From the NCBI GenBank assembly GCA_018136815.1, contig CM030934.1, forward strand, positions 3,239,070 to 3,303,069: a DNA stretch of 64,000 nucleotides, in the 5' to 3' direction. This DNA comes from Isochrysis galbana (lineage: Eukaryota; Haptophyta; Isochrysidales; Isochrysidaceae). The position numbers were made by a program, and so were the translations under genes. The notes under the pieces were generated by a model that was not told the DNA's origin, made no database searches, and saw only the letters and a program-made list of their open reading frames with translations. Shown here one piece after another: positions 1 through 10,263 of the stretch (its first letter is position 1; each line of letters opens with the position of its first letter).

Positions 1-830
1 ATCATTGCATTTTTATAAAGTTCAAACAAGAAGTCTTTAGGCATCATCATCTGATATGTCACCGGTGACATGTGGAATACTTACTACATACTGGTACAAA
101 AAAAAGATTACTGGCTGCGATGTCCCCTTTTCTGCGGTCAAACCGCATACTGCAAGTCTGTACCTGAATAAGGGGGTCCTTCAAGTAGAACTTATACCGT
201 CCACACGGGGGGCACTTGCCAAAAAAACAACCAAACCTGAGGTTGCACCCTCTAGTCTCGAAGCTCCGCCGCATTGCACACATTGCACGCCGAATTTGTT
301 TGGTTGTCGCAGAGGTTGTTGGGCTGGCTCCTTCAGTTTGAGTCCATGCGTGGCTTCTGCATACGACTTGGGCGCATGGGCATGGGTTGTTGGTTGGTTG
401 GAGGGAGCAAAGGCTCCAAGGATTGATTGTTGTGTCAAGTGCCCGCCCCCGAGGGGTGCACTGCTGGTAGGAGTTACCGCCATGGGGGTGGCAGCAATGC
501 TGCCACCCACCATGGGGAGTCCTTGATTGGGTGGCGAGACGGTGGAGCTGGGCGGCTGAGCCAGTTGCTGGCTCTGTTGCTCTGCAGGGAACAGGGCACG
601 GCCTGTTCCCTGCTTCTGGGGCTGATGGGGAGGCGAGGGTGGCGGAGCCATGTCGACGTCGGTGTCTGGTGGGGCAGAGGCCTGCGAGCGCTTCGGCTCT
701 GGCGGCTTGGGGCGGCCCCGTTGGGGCGTCGTGGCGGCAGGGGGCTGGGAGAGGAGAGCGGTCGGTGCGCGCTCCATCGCTGAAACTATAACGATAATTT
801 TTGAGTCAACCAAGTATAAACTTAGTTGAC
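1..830 (-). mobile_element. 5' part of a LINE-like element, hairpin-capped
   Basis: On the minus strand the element begins with an imperfect palindrome (805-830; 11-nt arms with one mismatch around ATAA). The same hairpin recurs at 3566, 22489, 23873, 26423 and 53254, and in the last two dated insertions (23142-23892 and 52399-53274) it lies exactly at the 5' terminus. An ORF1-like reading frame starting MERA follows within about 30 nt. The other end lies beyond the left edge, so the length and target duplication cannot be seen. Confidence 0.55.
181..777 (-). CDS. LINE ORF1-like (gag-like) protein, N-terminal part
   Basis: The frame starts at an ATG (775-777) just after the element's 5' hairpin and runs about 198 codons. 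It is rich in Pro, Gln, Ser and Ala and carries a PKSYAEATHG segment reminiscent of the SYAxA stretch common in ORF1 proteins of non-LTR elements. It ends with CVQCGG, which may be the start of a zinc knuckle. The downstream minus-strand frame (59-283) is Cys-rich, suggesting a frameshift broke a longer protein near 280. The start MERA recurs in copies at 2929, 3587 and 32993, so it is a shared family start. Assignment to ORF1 is inferred from position and composition; nucleic-acid binding is the expected role, not shown. Confidence 0.45.
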   Translation of the reverse strand: MERAPTALLSQPPAATTPQRGRPKPPEPKRSQASAPPDTDVDMAPPPSPPHQPQKQGTGRALFPAEQQSQQLAQPPSSTVSPPNQGLPMVGGSIAATPMAVTPTSSAPLGGGHLTQQSILGAFAPSNQPTTHAHAPKSYAEATHGLKLKEPAQQPLRQPNKFGVQCVQCGGASRLEGATSGLVVFLASAPRVDGISST

Positions 831-837
831 AGCAAGA

Positions 838-1109
838 GAGATTCTATGAGGTATACGAGAAGGTGATACAAGCCGAGCCAGAGCAAAGGAGAAACCATAG
901 TCTCCCGCCCGCTTCCCTCCAACTCCTGGCCGAAGCAGCGCGCGCGGCCTCCCCGGTCCCCGGAACCAGCTTCTCCGCTACAGAGGGAACTGGGGAAGGG
1001 GAAGGGGGAAGGGGGTTGTTAGGGGTTAAGGTTGGGTAGTAGGGAGGTCCACGAGCACACTGCCTCATGCCGCACACGTAGCGGAGATTTTTAAGAAGAT
1101 TTTTTTATT
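838..1109 (+). mobile_element. LINE family II 3' UTR fragment, T-tailed
   Basis: This stretch matches the 3' untranslated region of the element at 34587-35394, including the shared block ggggttaaggttgggtagta, and ends with TTAAGAAG and a run of seven T. The coding part is missing, so it is an extreme 5' truncation. I could not find a convincing target duplication; the left end abuts the opposite-strand LINE head. Confidence 0.6.
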
Positions 1110-1130
1110 TTTCTTAGCCCTTTGCCTTTG

Positions 1131-1366
1131 CGACTTTAGATTTTAGCGTCTTTTGTCAGTTGTCAGTATTTGGTTACGTTTTGTTGTGGGGGCGGGGGGG
1201 GGGGGGGGGGGCGGGCTGGGTCCTAATGGGCCCCGGATATGTGCTTGTTGGGTGTACTCTATTGGGAAGTTTCAACGCACTGAAAGAAACTCCTCACAAA
1301 TTCCCTCAACTGCTCTGAGATGGTCCCTTTTTTTGTAGTATAATAAAAAACCCCTGCTCAACCGCC
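1131..1366 (+). repeat. Dispersed repeat, second copy near 54.05 kb
   Basis: It shares the order of blocks with 54046-54247: a TTTAGCGTCTTT start, a tract reading TTGTGGGGGC, cccggatatgtgct, a Pro-free AT-rich middle and an end resembling AAAAAACCC-TG-accgccct. A long G run (about 1190-1211) expands the middle. No ORF is supported. It could be a MITE or solo LTR; the ends are not defined. Confidence 0.5.
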
Positions 1367-1373
1367 CTGTGAT

Positions 1374-1690
1374 TTGCTCTCCCACAAAGACTGGACGGAC
1401 GCCGGAGAAGAGAGAGGGAGAGTGGAGAGTACGGTGGGAGGAAGAAGAGAGAGAAGGAGGAAGGGGGAGCAGATAGGAGAAGAGAAAGAGAGGGAGGGAG
1501 ATGAGGTAAGAGAGAGGGGGGGGGAGGGAGGGAGGGAGAGAGGGAGGGGGGGGCAGAGGTAGGGGAGAGAGGAGGAGGAAGGGGGAGCAGATAGGAGAGG
1601 AGAAAGAGAGGGATATGAGGTGAGAAAGAGAGGGGGGGAGGGAGGGAGAGGGAGGGGGGGGGAGAGGGAGGGAGAGAGAGGAAGGCGGGG
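1374..1690. repeat. Purine-rich (GGGA/GAGA) low-complexity tract
   Basis: Nearly every base on the plus strand is A or G. Open frames here in several phases are by-products of the composition and should not be read as genes. Confidence 0.85.
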
Positions 1691-2700
1691 CCCGATGGGC
1701 CTGGTGGACCCTGAGCTTCTCGCTCGCGTGGCTGCCGGCGCGGCATTCGGCCTGGCGGTGTCTCGTTTGGCACAGTACTTGTCCGACCGTCAGCCCACGC
1801 TCTCGACCACCGCCGGTGCCGTCCTCGTCCACGCAAAGGCTCTGCCGCACTCACCAGGAGAAGCGGCGCGAGCGGCCGCAAATGCTTTCACTGCTGCCCC
1901 ACCCATGCAAACGCCGAGCCAAGCAGTCTTGGGGGACTCAAAGAGCGAAATCTTCCCGCTTTCCCTCCCTCCCGCCCCACCAACCCGCAAGCTAGGCCAC
2001 GTAGGCCTGGTGCGCTCAAAGAGCGGAGGACTCCCACATTCTCCAGGAGAGGCCGCAAGGGCTGCCGCCAACGCGCTGCCAGTCCTCACAAGGCCCGTCC
2101 TGCTGTCCAAATACGACACTGAGGCGGAGATTGAACAGACCCGAGCAGATGTGCTGCATCACGCCCTGCGTGTACCCTACCGATAGGGCCTCGCCACCGT
2201 CATTCAAGGCTCCTGAGTGCCAAGCCTTCGCAGGACGAGGCTCCATAGCGCTTCGCAGACATCGGGCGCTTAGGACGCACGAGTGGCGATCTTCCGTACA
2301 TGTGCTGTTGATAAAAGATAGAGGATATGTGAAGCTGTCAGTGGCGAGGTTTCGCTCAAGATGAACGAGGAGAGCGCTGCTGGCAAGGTATCACAGGCCG
2401 CACATTAACATAACCTCTTGTGATCCTCACAGCCAGAGAACACGCTCATCATGACTGCTCAAGCTAAGTCAAGCGCGACATGCGATCGATCCAACTATTG
2501 ATAAAAAAGTGCAAGAAATCATTTCTGAAGAGTGTGGCATCCATTCATGGGCCCGCCAGGCCATCGTCTCGATCCATTCGTAGACTTGCTGAGGACCGTT
2601 GCGTTGTAGCGCTCGACTGCAACGCACAAATGGATAATTCGCAAATGCTCTCTTCTGCTCACACAAAAGTCCTGTTTGAATAACAAGCACTCACACTAGT
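1691..2700. other. No gene recognised
   Basis: An open frame to 2186 contains two imperfect copies of an LPHSPGEAARAAANA peptide about 75 codons apart, which reflects an internal DNA duplication (near 1845 and 2030). I see no domain and no convincing splice pattern. The remainder has no supported feature. Confidence 0.5.
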
Positions 2701-3560
2701 GGGAATCGGCTAATCTTATGATTGGTCACCATGGAGCTGGGCTTCGCCCCCCCCCCCCCCCCCCCACTCTCTCGACCCCCCTCATGGGGGGCGAGAACCA
2801 CGCCACCCCCCTGCCTGCGTTCCCAATGCACTTGCTGGCATGCAGAATAAGGAGACTCACATCAACGGTCCGATATCGCCCTGGCAATATCACGGTGGCC
2901 AGCCAACTATCAGTAAACTGATAGGGTCATGGAGCGCGCGCTGCCTCCCTCCCTCGCTGCCGCGGCCCTCGCCGCGATGGACGAAGCCTTCATGGACACC
3001 CCAATGTCGCCGAAGCGACCGCGCCCAGACGACCCTCCCAGCCAGGTGGGCACAAGGCCCACCACACCACGCCCCGACATCACTGCGAACTGCGAAGCGA
3101 ACGCCTGCATGCTGACAGCCATGCTGCAGCACAGGCCCCACACCACCCACCACAGCCACACACACCACACCACAAATGAGGGCAGCTCCATCAGGGAAGG
3201 CCTCCGGGCCCGGACCCTACATAGCTGCGGTACCGCCCTCGCGCCTAGGCGCGAGGGGCTGGCCCGGCACCATCAACGACACAGCCCCCCAGTGGGCTGG
3301 TCACAAAGACGCATTGCAAAGTGTATTGCAGAATGCTGGGATCTCACAAGAGAGGCCAAGAACGGCAGCAGCCGGATAGCAAGGAAGGGGGGCACCCCAC
3401 GACAGGACGAAGGGGCGCGGCAAAGGCCACCCCGCGAACGCGCGTACGTCGGACCCGACCACAACCCAACGCCTCAAGCAAAAGCCGGGTAGAGGGGGAG
3501 GGGGGAGGGGGAGGGCGTCGCAAGAGGACGCGGGAGTACTACTGTATTTATTCTAAGGGT
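2700..3560 (+). mobile_element. LINE head of the CTATCAGT-hairpin family
   Basis: A palindrome ctatcagtaaactgatag (2907-2924) is followed five bases later by ATG-GAG-CGC, the same layout as at 32971 and 46580. A poly-C stretch and CATGGGGGGCGAG block near 2745-2790 resemble the heads seen at 22505 and 26400. The right end is overwritten by the next element, which starts at 3564. No target duplication was found. Confidence 0.5.
2929..3492 (+). CDS. LINE ORF1-like N-terminal fragment (MERA family)
   Basis: 187 codons from the ATG that follows the 5' hairpin. The first 40 residues (MERALPPSLAAAALAAMDEA, then MDTPMSPKRPRPDD) align by eye with the copy at 32993, which has the same peptides split between two frames. 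After about residue 90 the resemblance stops and the sequence looks like untranslated repeat. Probably an inactive relic of a LINE first ORF; a function in RNA binding would be a guess. Confidence 0.4.
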   Translation: MERALPPSLAAAALAAMDEAFMDTPMSPKRPRPDDPPSQVGTRPTTPRPDITANCEANACMLTAMLQHRPHTTHHSHTHHTTNEGSSIREGLRARTLHSCGTALAPRREGLARHHQRHSPPVGWSQRRIAKCIAECWDLTREAKNGSSRIARKGGTPRQDEGARQRPPRERAYVGPDHNPTPQAKAG

Positions 3561-3563
3561 ACC

Positions 3564-4699
3564 AACTAAGTTTATACTTAGACGCGATGGAGCGCGCCGC
3601 CGCGACTCCCCTCTCCTTCGGGCCCCCCGCCGAGGGCCCCTATGGAGTGGCGCGCCGTGCCGCAGACCCAGCTGCCCTCGAGCAACACCCAGCTGTACGA
3701 GGCCTCGAGCGATGGGCGTGTGCGCAACGCCAAGACGCTGCGCGAGCTCAGCTTCATTCATGAAGGAGTCGAACGTCAAGCGCACGCGCGTCAAGATCGG
3801 CAACTGTATCAGTCCCGTCGAACACATCATCGCCGGAGCCTTCCTCGGGTACAGTCGCTGGCGCGACTGTGCAACGCCTCTGCAGCGCAGATGGCTCTCA
3901 TGGACCACTACCTCAACGAGATCGTTCGCCTGCACGACGAGGTTAAGGAGTCTCTCGAGAACGAGCGCCACATCATCCGCTCACTCACAGCGTGCACGAC
4001 TTCGTGCGCTGCGTCTTTTGCTGGCCTACGAGAAGGACAAGAACAAGCAGAAGTCGTACGAGTCAGCATATGAGTCAGCTTCGTCGAACGCAGATGATGA
4101 GATCTTTCTCCGTGTCCCTCGAGGGCGTGTCAACGTGAACCCATACGCCCTGCGCCAGTCGCCAGCGCGTACAAAGCAAGCCTCCCGAGGCAGGAAGCCA
4201 AAAATCAAGGGCGCACGGGAACTTAGCGCCCCGATCTTCAAAACAAACGACAAAGGTGCCCTCGCGATGAACACAAACCTCATCCTAGTAGCACAAACAC
4301 TCGACATAGCAGAAAGGCTAGCTTCACCTCCCACCTCCCACCACCGAACGCGAGAACGCGAACGCCGCACGCCCCACCCCGCACCCTCCACGACCTAACT
4401 AACATCATAGGCCCAGTGCGCAACACAGCCCCATATCCCATACTTTACCCAACAACATCCGCGAGAACCTCCACAGAAACCGACCGTCCGATGGCGCGAG
4501 GGAAGGCCGAGGAGTCGACCATCGGGGATCGGAGCACGCCGCCTGCCACTGGAAACCCCGAACACTGAGCCCCTAGGTAGAGCACGAGGGGACGAGCCGC
4601 AAGGCGAGTGAGAGGGAGTGATGAGGGATGCGGGCGCGGCTGTCAGGAAAATGTCACAGGGTCGCGCGCGCGGTGAGAATGTGAAGAAGGTTTTTTTTT
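3564..4699 (+). mobile_element. Chimeric LINE copy with NUMOD4/HNH-like insert
   Basis: It begins with the ctaagtttatacttag hairpin (3566-3581), followed by an ATG-GAG-CGC start at 3587. The middle encodes a NUMOD4-like segment and a piece resembling an HNH endonuclease. From about 4150 the sequence is LINE ORF2 C-terminus and 3' UTR, ending in GTGAAGAAGG plus nine T (4691-4699). The reverse transcriptase is absent, so it is internally deleted. I found no flanking target duplication, suggesting age or nesting in the element at 2700. Confidence 0.6.
3642..4398 (+). pseudogene. NUMOD4-HNH-like fragment joined to LINE ORF2 C-terminus
   Basis: Frame one (ATG at 3642) gives EWRAVPQT, then LYEASSDGRVRNAKT, which fits NUMOD4 (W-x3-P, YE-x-S-x2-GRVRN). 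About 30 codons on, the homology moves to the next frame: RTRVKIG, then VEHIIAGAFLGY, the pattern of the strand and helix before the catalytic part of HNH homing nucleases. The catalytic HNH residues themselves are not seen. The second frame then runs without a stop into the LINE tail peptide QASRGRKPKIK and AERLA, where the usual stop after RLA is lost. One frameshift and missing catalytic residues make an active nuclease unlikely. Confidence 0.5.
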
Positions 4700-4905
4700 A
4701 AAGATGTAGCAAATATTTTGTATTTTGGCCTGAGCCTAGTTTTCGGCCCTTTCCTCCTTGCTTGCGTCCGCGCTACGATCATCTAATTATAGAATTCGTC
4801 AGTCCACCGCCGTTGGCGGGGTTGGCCCTCGCCCTTCTCTCCCGCTCCCTCCTCTCCCTCAACCTTTCCCCTCCTTCCCTCCTTCTCTCGGCCTGCCTCT
4901 TTCCG

Positions 4906-4936
<31 letters not shown>

Positions 4937-5096
4937 CCAATCCCACCACCACCAGCAAGAACAGCTCTGGCTCACTCGTTCCCCCCTCCCCGCCCCCCCT
5001 TTCTCCTCCCCCTCCCCCGCCGTTCCTTCTCCTCGCCAAGCCCTTCTCTCTCTGATCCCCCCCCCCCCCCCTTCTTTTGCCACATTCCGCAAGCCG
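4400..5096 (+). other. LINE 3' UTR then polypyrimidine leader of next gene
   Basis: Up to 4699 this is LINE 3' UTR with the conserved block taggtagagcacgagggg (about 4573). From 4840 it is C/T-rich with poly-C runs (near 4909-4932 and 5058-5071). Prolines and leucines encoded here are compositional. Confidence 0.6.
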
Positions 5097-7205
5097 ATGC
5101 ATGCGGCGTCGCCTCGCCCGCGCGTGGCGCCTGCGCTCCACCGCCGCCTCTCCCGCACTCGCGTGTGCATCCCTCACGTCGACTGCATCTTTGAAGGCAA
5201 GGACGGCAGCGAGGGGGCGCTACGAGCCTTTGCAAACTGCGAGCCGCCAGAGAGGGACGCCTACTGCAAGGTGAGAGGACGAAACTCCAATCGCACGTGA
5301 GAGTCGGGGTCTGACGTTTCATAGTGCTTGGCCGCAGGAGGACGTCGCTCTGGTGTGCCACGGGGAAGGGAAGGACGGGTGCGGGGTGGGTGAGAATCCC
5401 TTTGTACACGTAGACGCCGCCTGCATACCACGACAATGGTAGCAGGGCATTGCTGGCTGCGAGCTAGCCGGAAGGGAAGGGACCTTCCACGAGCACGCCC
5501 GTGCGCGCATTCGCGGGCTTGTGCATCCCAGCCAATTTGACACAGGATGGCAGCCAGCACTCCCATAGCCTCTGGGCCTATGCGCACGCACATTGCTGCA
5601 GCATAAAAGTCCTGCAAGCACTCGCCAACTGTGAACGAATAGAGAACCGGGTCTCTAGTAGGGCGACCTCGTGTCTCACATCCTCGATCCCGCCACCTGC
5701 AAGATTCTCTCTCGTCCATTCACATCCACATATCCATGCGGCCAAACAAGAGGCAAAGAGCTCAACCAACTTCCAAGTCTGCCAATCTCACACTCCAGGT
5801 CTTCGTGCGCTGGGTACCGTTCCAGCTGATGTACAGCTTGTTACGTGGCCGAGTCGACGTAGGTCAGCACCACTCCTTCTTTGGCTGCATCGCCGCTCTT
5901 GGTGGGCCGGCACGCGTGTCAACGCTGCTCAAGCTCGTCAAGTGCGACCCAAACATGGGAGGACACTGGCTGGACAAGGCGGAACTCGAGCAGTACAAGC
6001 GGCAAGGCATCGAGTTTGTAGGACAGGTGCGCGCGTGCATGAGGCGGCCGCGTAGGCACGCGCACACCGAGGGCTGATTCCAATGCATAGGCAAGTGCTC
6101 GCCGGCAATCGGGATTCATAATGGGTTGGTATACGAGTGTGGCTTATGACGCTCCCTCCGCATGACAGGTTGTGGCCAACTGTCAGACCATGTCTGTGGT
6201 TGGCACATTGGTAGTTGGACTCACCCACCAGAGCACGATAGGCCGCCCGGCAGTGTGGCAGCCATCCGCCGACTTTGTCGACAGCTTCGGACAACGCGCA
6301 GCGGACATCTGCATGTGCGTCACACCCTTTAGGACGCTCGCCCGCTGCCGTAGGAGTCGAGGCTTCTTACCGTCTGCCCACACTCGTCCTGGCCGCAGCC
6401 AAGCGCTCCCAGTCCAACCCAACTGTGGCTGCAGGTGGCTCGGCTACACGGCTAATCTCTATACCGAGCTCGCCGCCATCACACTTCTGTTGTTTTGCAT
6501 AACAATCCGCCAGTTACTCGTAGCCATCTTGCCCAACCTACAGTCGAAGCTCAAATTCATTCGCAAAGCGAACCCATCCGGGCTGATCGCAACGGTAGGT
6601 GTTCCGCGCAAGCGCAAGGGCTGCTGCCGTCCCGGAGCTTGACAGCCCCGCTCCCTTACTCTTATGACACTCGGTCGCCAGATGCTCACGGCGGTCATCA
6701 TCGGCCTATGGGCCACCATTGCCCTCGGCGGCGTGCTCTCCTCCCCGCGATGGGGCTTTGTCGCGGTCGGCGGCGCCATCATTGTCCCTCCCTTTTATTC
6801 TTGGTTCGTCTCGGACTTCTACTACGAGGCGCTACTCGACTTGCATGAAGAGGCGCGCAAGGTTCGTACCACGACCGTCCTCGCGCAGCGTGTCTCTGAT
6901 TGGCATCGACACTTCTAAGGGGTTTGTACCGGCTGTGCCCAAGGGCGGCGCTCCCCTCAAGTTGTCTGCAATCTCACGGCGGTGTATGCGTCGGCATCTC
7001 TCACTTGCTGCATATGCGACCTTGGACCTTGCAGGTTGTCCAGTTGCACGACAATCAGAAGAAGTTTGGCTCGCTTGACGCTCTACCCCTCGTCTTGCCG
7101 CTCGCGAGCCCGCAATCTCCACCCTCAAAACCTATCGGGGAAGTGCCCATGAGCAAATCGGCTCCTTCCGATTCTTTCATTAAAATGGCCTCCCTTGAGG
7201 AATAG
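5097..7205 (+). CDS. Multi-pass membrane protein of unknown family, six exons
   Basis: Exons 5097-5270, 5799-6026, 6169-6314, 6435-6594, 6682-6861 and 7035-7205 join with GT-AG sites and matching phases to give 352 residues and a TAG stop. Hydrophobic segments suited to membrane spans lie in exon four (LAAITLLLFCITIRQLL) and exon five (TAVIIGLWATIALGG and GFVAVGGAIIVPPFYSWFV); exon three may hold another. The C-terminal exon is polar with a Pro/Ser-rich tail. The first exon (MHAASPRPRV...) is the least certain because it lies in a C-rich region and other upstream starts are possible. I do not recognise the family and assign no function. Confidence 0.65.
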
Positions 7206-9317
7206 TCGTGATCGTTTGGGCCAGACGGCGCGCGGCAGGCTGAACAGAGTATGTGTCGCTGTGCTCATCAGGCACCCGGGCAATTAGGCAGAGAAGTGCA
7301 CTGGGACACGTGGCGATCGACCGCAATAGCTTGGAATGACGGTTGTCGATTGCATTGTTAGTGCACTTTTTCGGAATTGTCCGTCGATACATCCACATCC
7401 ATCGCATGTCCCTCCCTCGCCGGGTCCTGCTCAATAATGGAATGCATAGCTAAAGAACTTGAGCCTGAATTCTCCGAACTTCACGCCGGGGACGCAACCG
7501 AAAGCAGCGGCGTGTGTTCTTCACCGTGCGCACTATCACATGGCTATCGGTCCACGCATAATTGCGCAAGGGGAAAAGTGTGGGTGCGGCGATATTGTTT
7601 TAAATTATTTTCATTTTTAACCAACCCATTTTTATGGGTCGCGGCGCGGCAAAGGGACGGGACTAGCGCTCATTCAAGACAGGATTCCCTGCCGCGGCAA
7701 GCGCAAGCACCCTGTTGCGGGTAGGGGGAGCATTCCATCCATGCGACACGCTCTATTCTTGGTTCTTGGAGCGTGTCTCGAGAACACCCTCCATGGCCTG
7801 CCTTACCGAGCTGAATCGTCCCGTGAGCACGGATATGGCGGCCTCCCGCGATGCTTGCTCCTTCTTGCTTGGTGGTGCGTACGTGACTGTGGCTATGTGG
7901 TCGGGTGTGGTCGCCTCTTGAGCTGCCTCCAAGGGCGGAGCTTCCGACATGTCTTGACAGATAACTAAAGGCGGGAAACTCTGCCCTTTGCCCTTTGTCT
8001 TTTCAATATATATACGATATAACTCGATATCAATACAGTATACACGAGGGCTCTTCGCTAGAATCGCGTTCGGGCGACAAGCTCGCGGCATTCACTTAAA
8101 CAGCCAATAGCAAAAGCTCCATCGGACCTTATAGCTTTTAATAGTCCAACAGTAGCGCCAACCAGTACAAGTACAAGTAAAGATGATTTTTATTTTTATT
8201 TTTATGAGTGTAGTGTCCCCGGCTCCCGCGCTCCCGCGCCTCCGCGTGCGCGCTGCAACCGCCTCCCTCCTGTCCGACCCGTGTGACGTGCGACGTGCGC
8301 GCGCGGTATGTGTGGCATGCATAAATAATGTATCTATATCTATCCATCTCTAGCTCGTGTCTCATGCGATTCTCCACTTGTTTGTTCTCCTCCTCTCTCC
8401 TCTGCCCATCGGCCCACGGCCCACGGTCGCTCGGCGCGCGCTGCGCTGCAGGGCGCCACGCACTAGTTTTATTTTTAGAGGCCCTGGGTTTTGTTTTTGC
8501 TGGCCAAAAAGCTTTTGCTGTTGCTGTTACAAGCAAAGGCGGCCTGAGCACCAATAGCTGTTGCACTGTTGGAGCATCATAGATAGGACCTCCTTGGCGA
8601 GGCATCAACCCGGCGTTCTCCTCAACTGTACATACACACCTATGGCGAAATTCTGGCTGAACCATGTCAGGACCAATGTAGAAGAAATAAACAAGGAAGG
8701 TTACCAGAACGCCGTCTGGGGTACCCTTCGGTCGGTAGATGTTCGGCCCAACCATCGAGTGGGAAGTCCCCACAATAGAGACCATCAAGGCTTCAGTTTC
8801 ATGGTTGGTGTCGCTCCAAAACCGATAAAGGTACACGACGTGCTCCTTTTGCGGAGGATGGTGGAATTGGGTACGATGGCTGCCCACACAAAAAAACCCT
8901 CTAGAAGCTCAACGTCCGCCTGTGACCTGTGACTTGATGAGTGCCTGACCTCCTCGACGCACCGGTGGTGGCCTCGATCAGTGCCTCGTTGATCGTTCGC
9001 ACCTGCTCGCACTCGCACGCCCATTGCTTGTGTTGATCCTCGTCGACTTACTTCGAGGATGACGACCGAGTCTCCCCTACAGGGGGTAGAGCCGTTCGCG
9101 CACTCGCCACGCTCGGCAGAGTTTGGGATCCGCTCACACCCCTTCGCCTCGCAACGTTTGCTCGCCCCCCCACGTCGGTGTTCCGTCTTCTTCATGTTCT
9201 TCATGGATTCTCTCATTGCATGTTACACCGAGAGCATCCTCAATATAGAACCCACTCGCAACACCCCGTTGCTTTTCGTACGTAACGATATGAGCGAGAA
9301 GGGGAGATCGTGATTTC
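7206..9317. other. Region with no recognised gene
   Basis: Contains an AT-rich stretch near 7600-7630 and 8000-8040 and no motif I can assign apart from the unassigned minus-strand frame at 8138-8887. A dinucleotide-like tatata cluster near 8010-8050 is not placed before any supported gene. Confidence 0.4.
8138..8887 (-). CDS. Unassigned open frame
   Basis: 249 codons. The first 120 residues are of mixed, protein-like composition and include a hydrophobic VLVTFLVYFFYIGP stretch; the last 100 look like translated low-complexity DNA (KNKNKN, LYLYLY). I recognise no family and no splice partners. It may be one exon of a gene or a chance frame in GC-rich DNA. Confidence 0.18.
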   Translation of the reverse strand: MGSHRTQFHHPPQKEHVVYLYRFWSDTNHETEALMVSIVGTSHSMVGPNIYRPKGTPDGVLVTFLVYFFYIGPDMVQPEFRHRCVCTVEENAGLMPRQGGPIYDAPTVQQLLVLRPPLLVTATAKAFWPAKTKPRASKNKTSAWRPAAQRAPSDRGPWADGQRREEENKQVENRMRHELEMDRYRYIIYACHTYRARTSHVTRVGQEGGGCSAHAEARERGSRGHYTHKNKNKNHLYLYLYWLALLLDY

Positions 9318-9485
9318 TATCAGATACCGACCCTGCTGCTGCTGCCCCAAATCGAGTGAATGGAGTATAAGACCACGCGTGTGTCGTTCAACATACGCGT
9401 GAAGTGTCAAGTTGAGTCAAGTTACCCCCAGGTGACACAACGGAAGGTGGCTAGCAGGGATGGGGGTAAATGAACGCTTCTGGTC
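9318..9485 (+). repeat. Dispersed repeat, related copy at 36245-36412
   Basis: The two copies share in order: the blocks gaccctgc, tcgagtgaatggagt, gaccacg, gtgaagtgtc, gttgagtcaagt, ccaggtgaca, agcagggatggg and tgaacgctt. They differ by small indels (for example a CTG triplet expansion here). No coding is supported. The TTGAACGCTTTT core also forms a tandem array at 41692-41840. Confidence 0.6.
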
Positions 9486-9489
9486 TTGT

Positions 9490-9590
9490 CCGCGATGGCG
9501 ATGGAGTGAGGGGTGAGGGGGGCGCGAGGCGCGAGGCCCCCATTGACCCCCACTCCCCTACTTATATAAAAAGTAGGTGATCACTAGTGG
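9490..9590 (-). mobile_element. Hairpin-plus-G-block LINE head fragment
   Basis: On the minus strand a hairpin with arms cctactt/aagtagg (about 9555-9577) is followed by gggggtcaatgggggcctcg, the same order as at 34003-34050 on the plus strand. This suggests another 5' terminus of the retroelement families in the window. Ends are not defined. Confidence 0.4.
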
Positions 9591-9849
9591 GTGTAAGCCC
9601 CTACACTACAAACACGGACCAAACGAACGGGGTTCGAAACACGGCAAACCACGGCGGTGTTCGGCCTCGTTAGAGCGACACGGTAAACACGCGGTTCCCA
9701 GCTGCTAGGAGCGGGGTGTACTCCGTCTCTCCTTAGAAGCTTAGAAGAGGAGGGGCCGACGGCGCGTGGCGACGGGGCGGCTCTCTGCGGCGCTCGCCGA
9801 TCTATTTCCGTTTGGGCCCCGGGCGGGGGGGGGGGGGGAAGGGGGGGCG
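9591..9849. other. No gene recognised
   Basis: Unique-looking sequence rich in short CG motifs, ending in a G run (about 9826-9837). Nothing else is visible. Confidence 0.4.
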
Positions 9850-10213
9850 GAGAGAGGAGGGAGGGAGAGAGGGAGAGGGAGAAAGGGAGAAGAGAGAGAA
9901 GAGAGAGAAGAGAGAGAAGAGAGAGAAGAGAGAGAAGAGAGAGAAGAGAGAGAAGAGAGAGAAGAGAGAGAAGAGAGAGAAGAGAGAGAAGAGAGAGAAG
10001 AGAGAGAAGAGAGAGAAGAGAGAGAAGAGAGAGAAGAGAGAGAAGAGAGAGAAGAGAGAGAAGAGAGAGAAGAGAGAGGGAGGGAGAGAGAGGGAGAGGG
10101 AGAGGGAGAAAGAGAGAAGAGAGAGAAGAGAGAGAAGAGAGAGAAGAGAGAGAAGAGAGAAGAGAGAGAAGACAGAAGAGAGAAGAGAGAGAGAAGAGAG
10201 AGAGGGAGAGGGA

Positions 10214-10261
<48 letters not shown>

Positions 10262-10263
10262 GC
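9850..10263. repeat. Polypurine tract with (GAGAGAGAA)n array
   Basis: About 410 nt on the plus strand are almost only A and G (one C near 10171). Roughly 9890-10076 is an array of a 9-bp unit, gagagagaa, followed by GA dinucleotides (10218-10260). Because nine is a multiple of three, it is open in several frames and yields long artificial REE or SLS peptides on either strand. Confidence 0.9.

Noticed and set aside
3642-4398. Group I intron with its homing nuclease
   Set aside because: No intron core elements are evident and the flanks are LINE sequence, not a split host gene.
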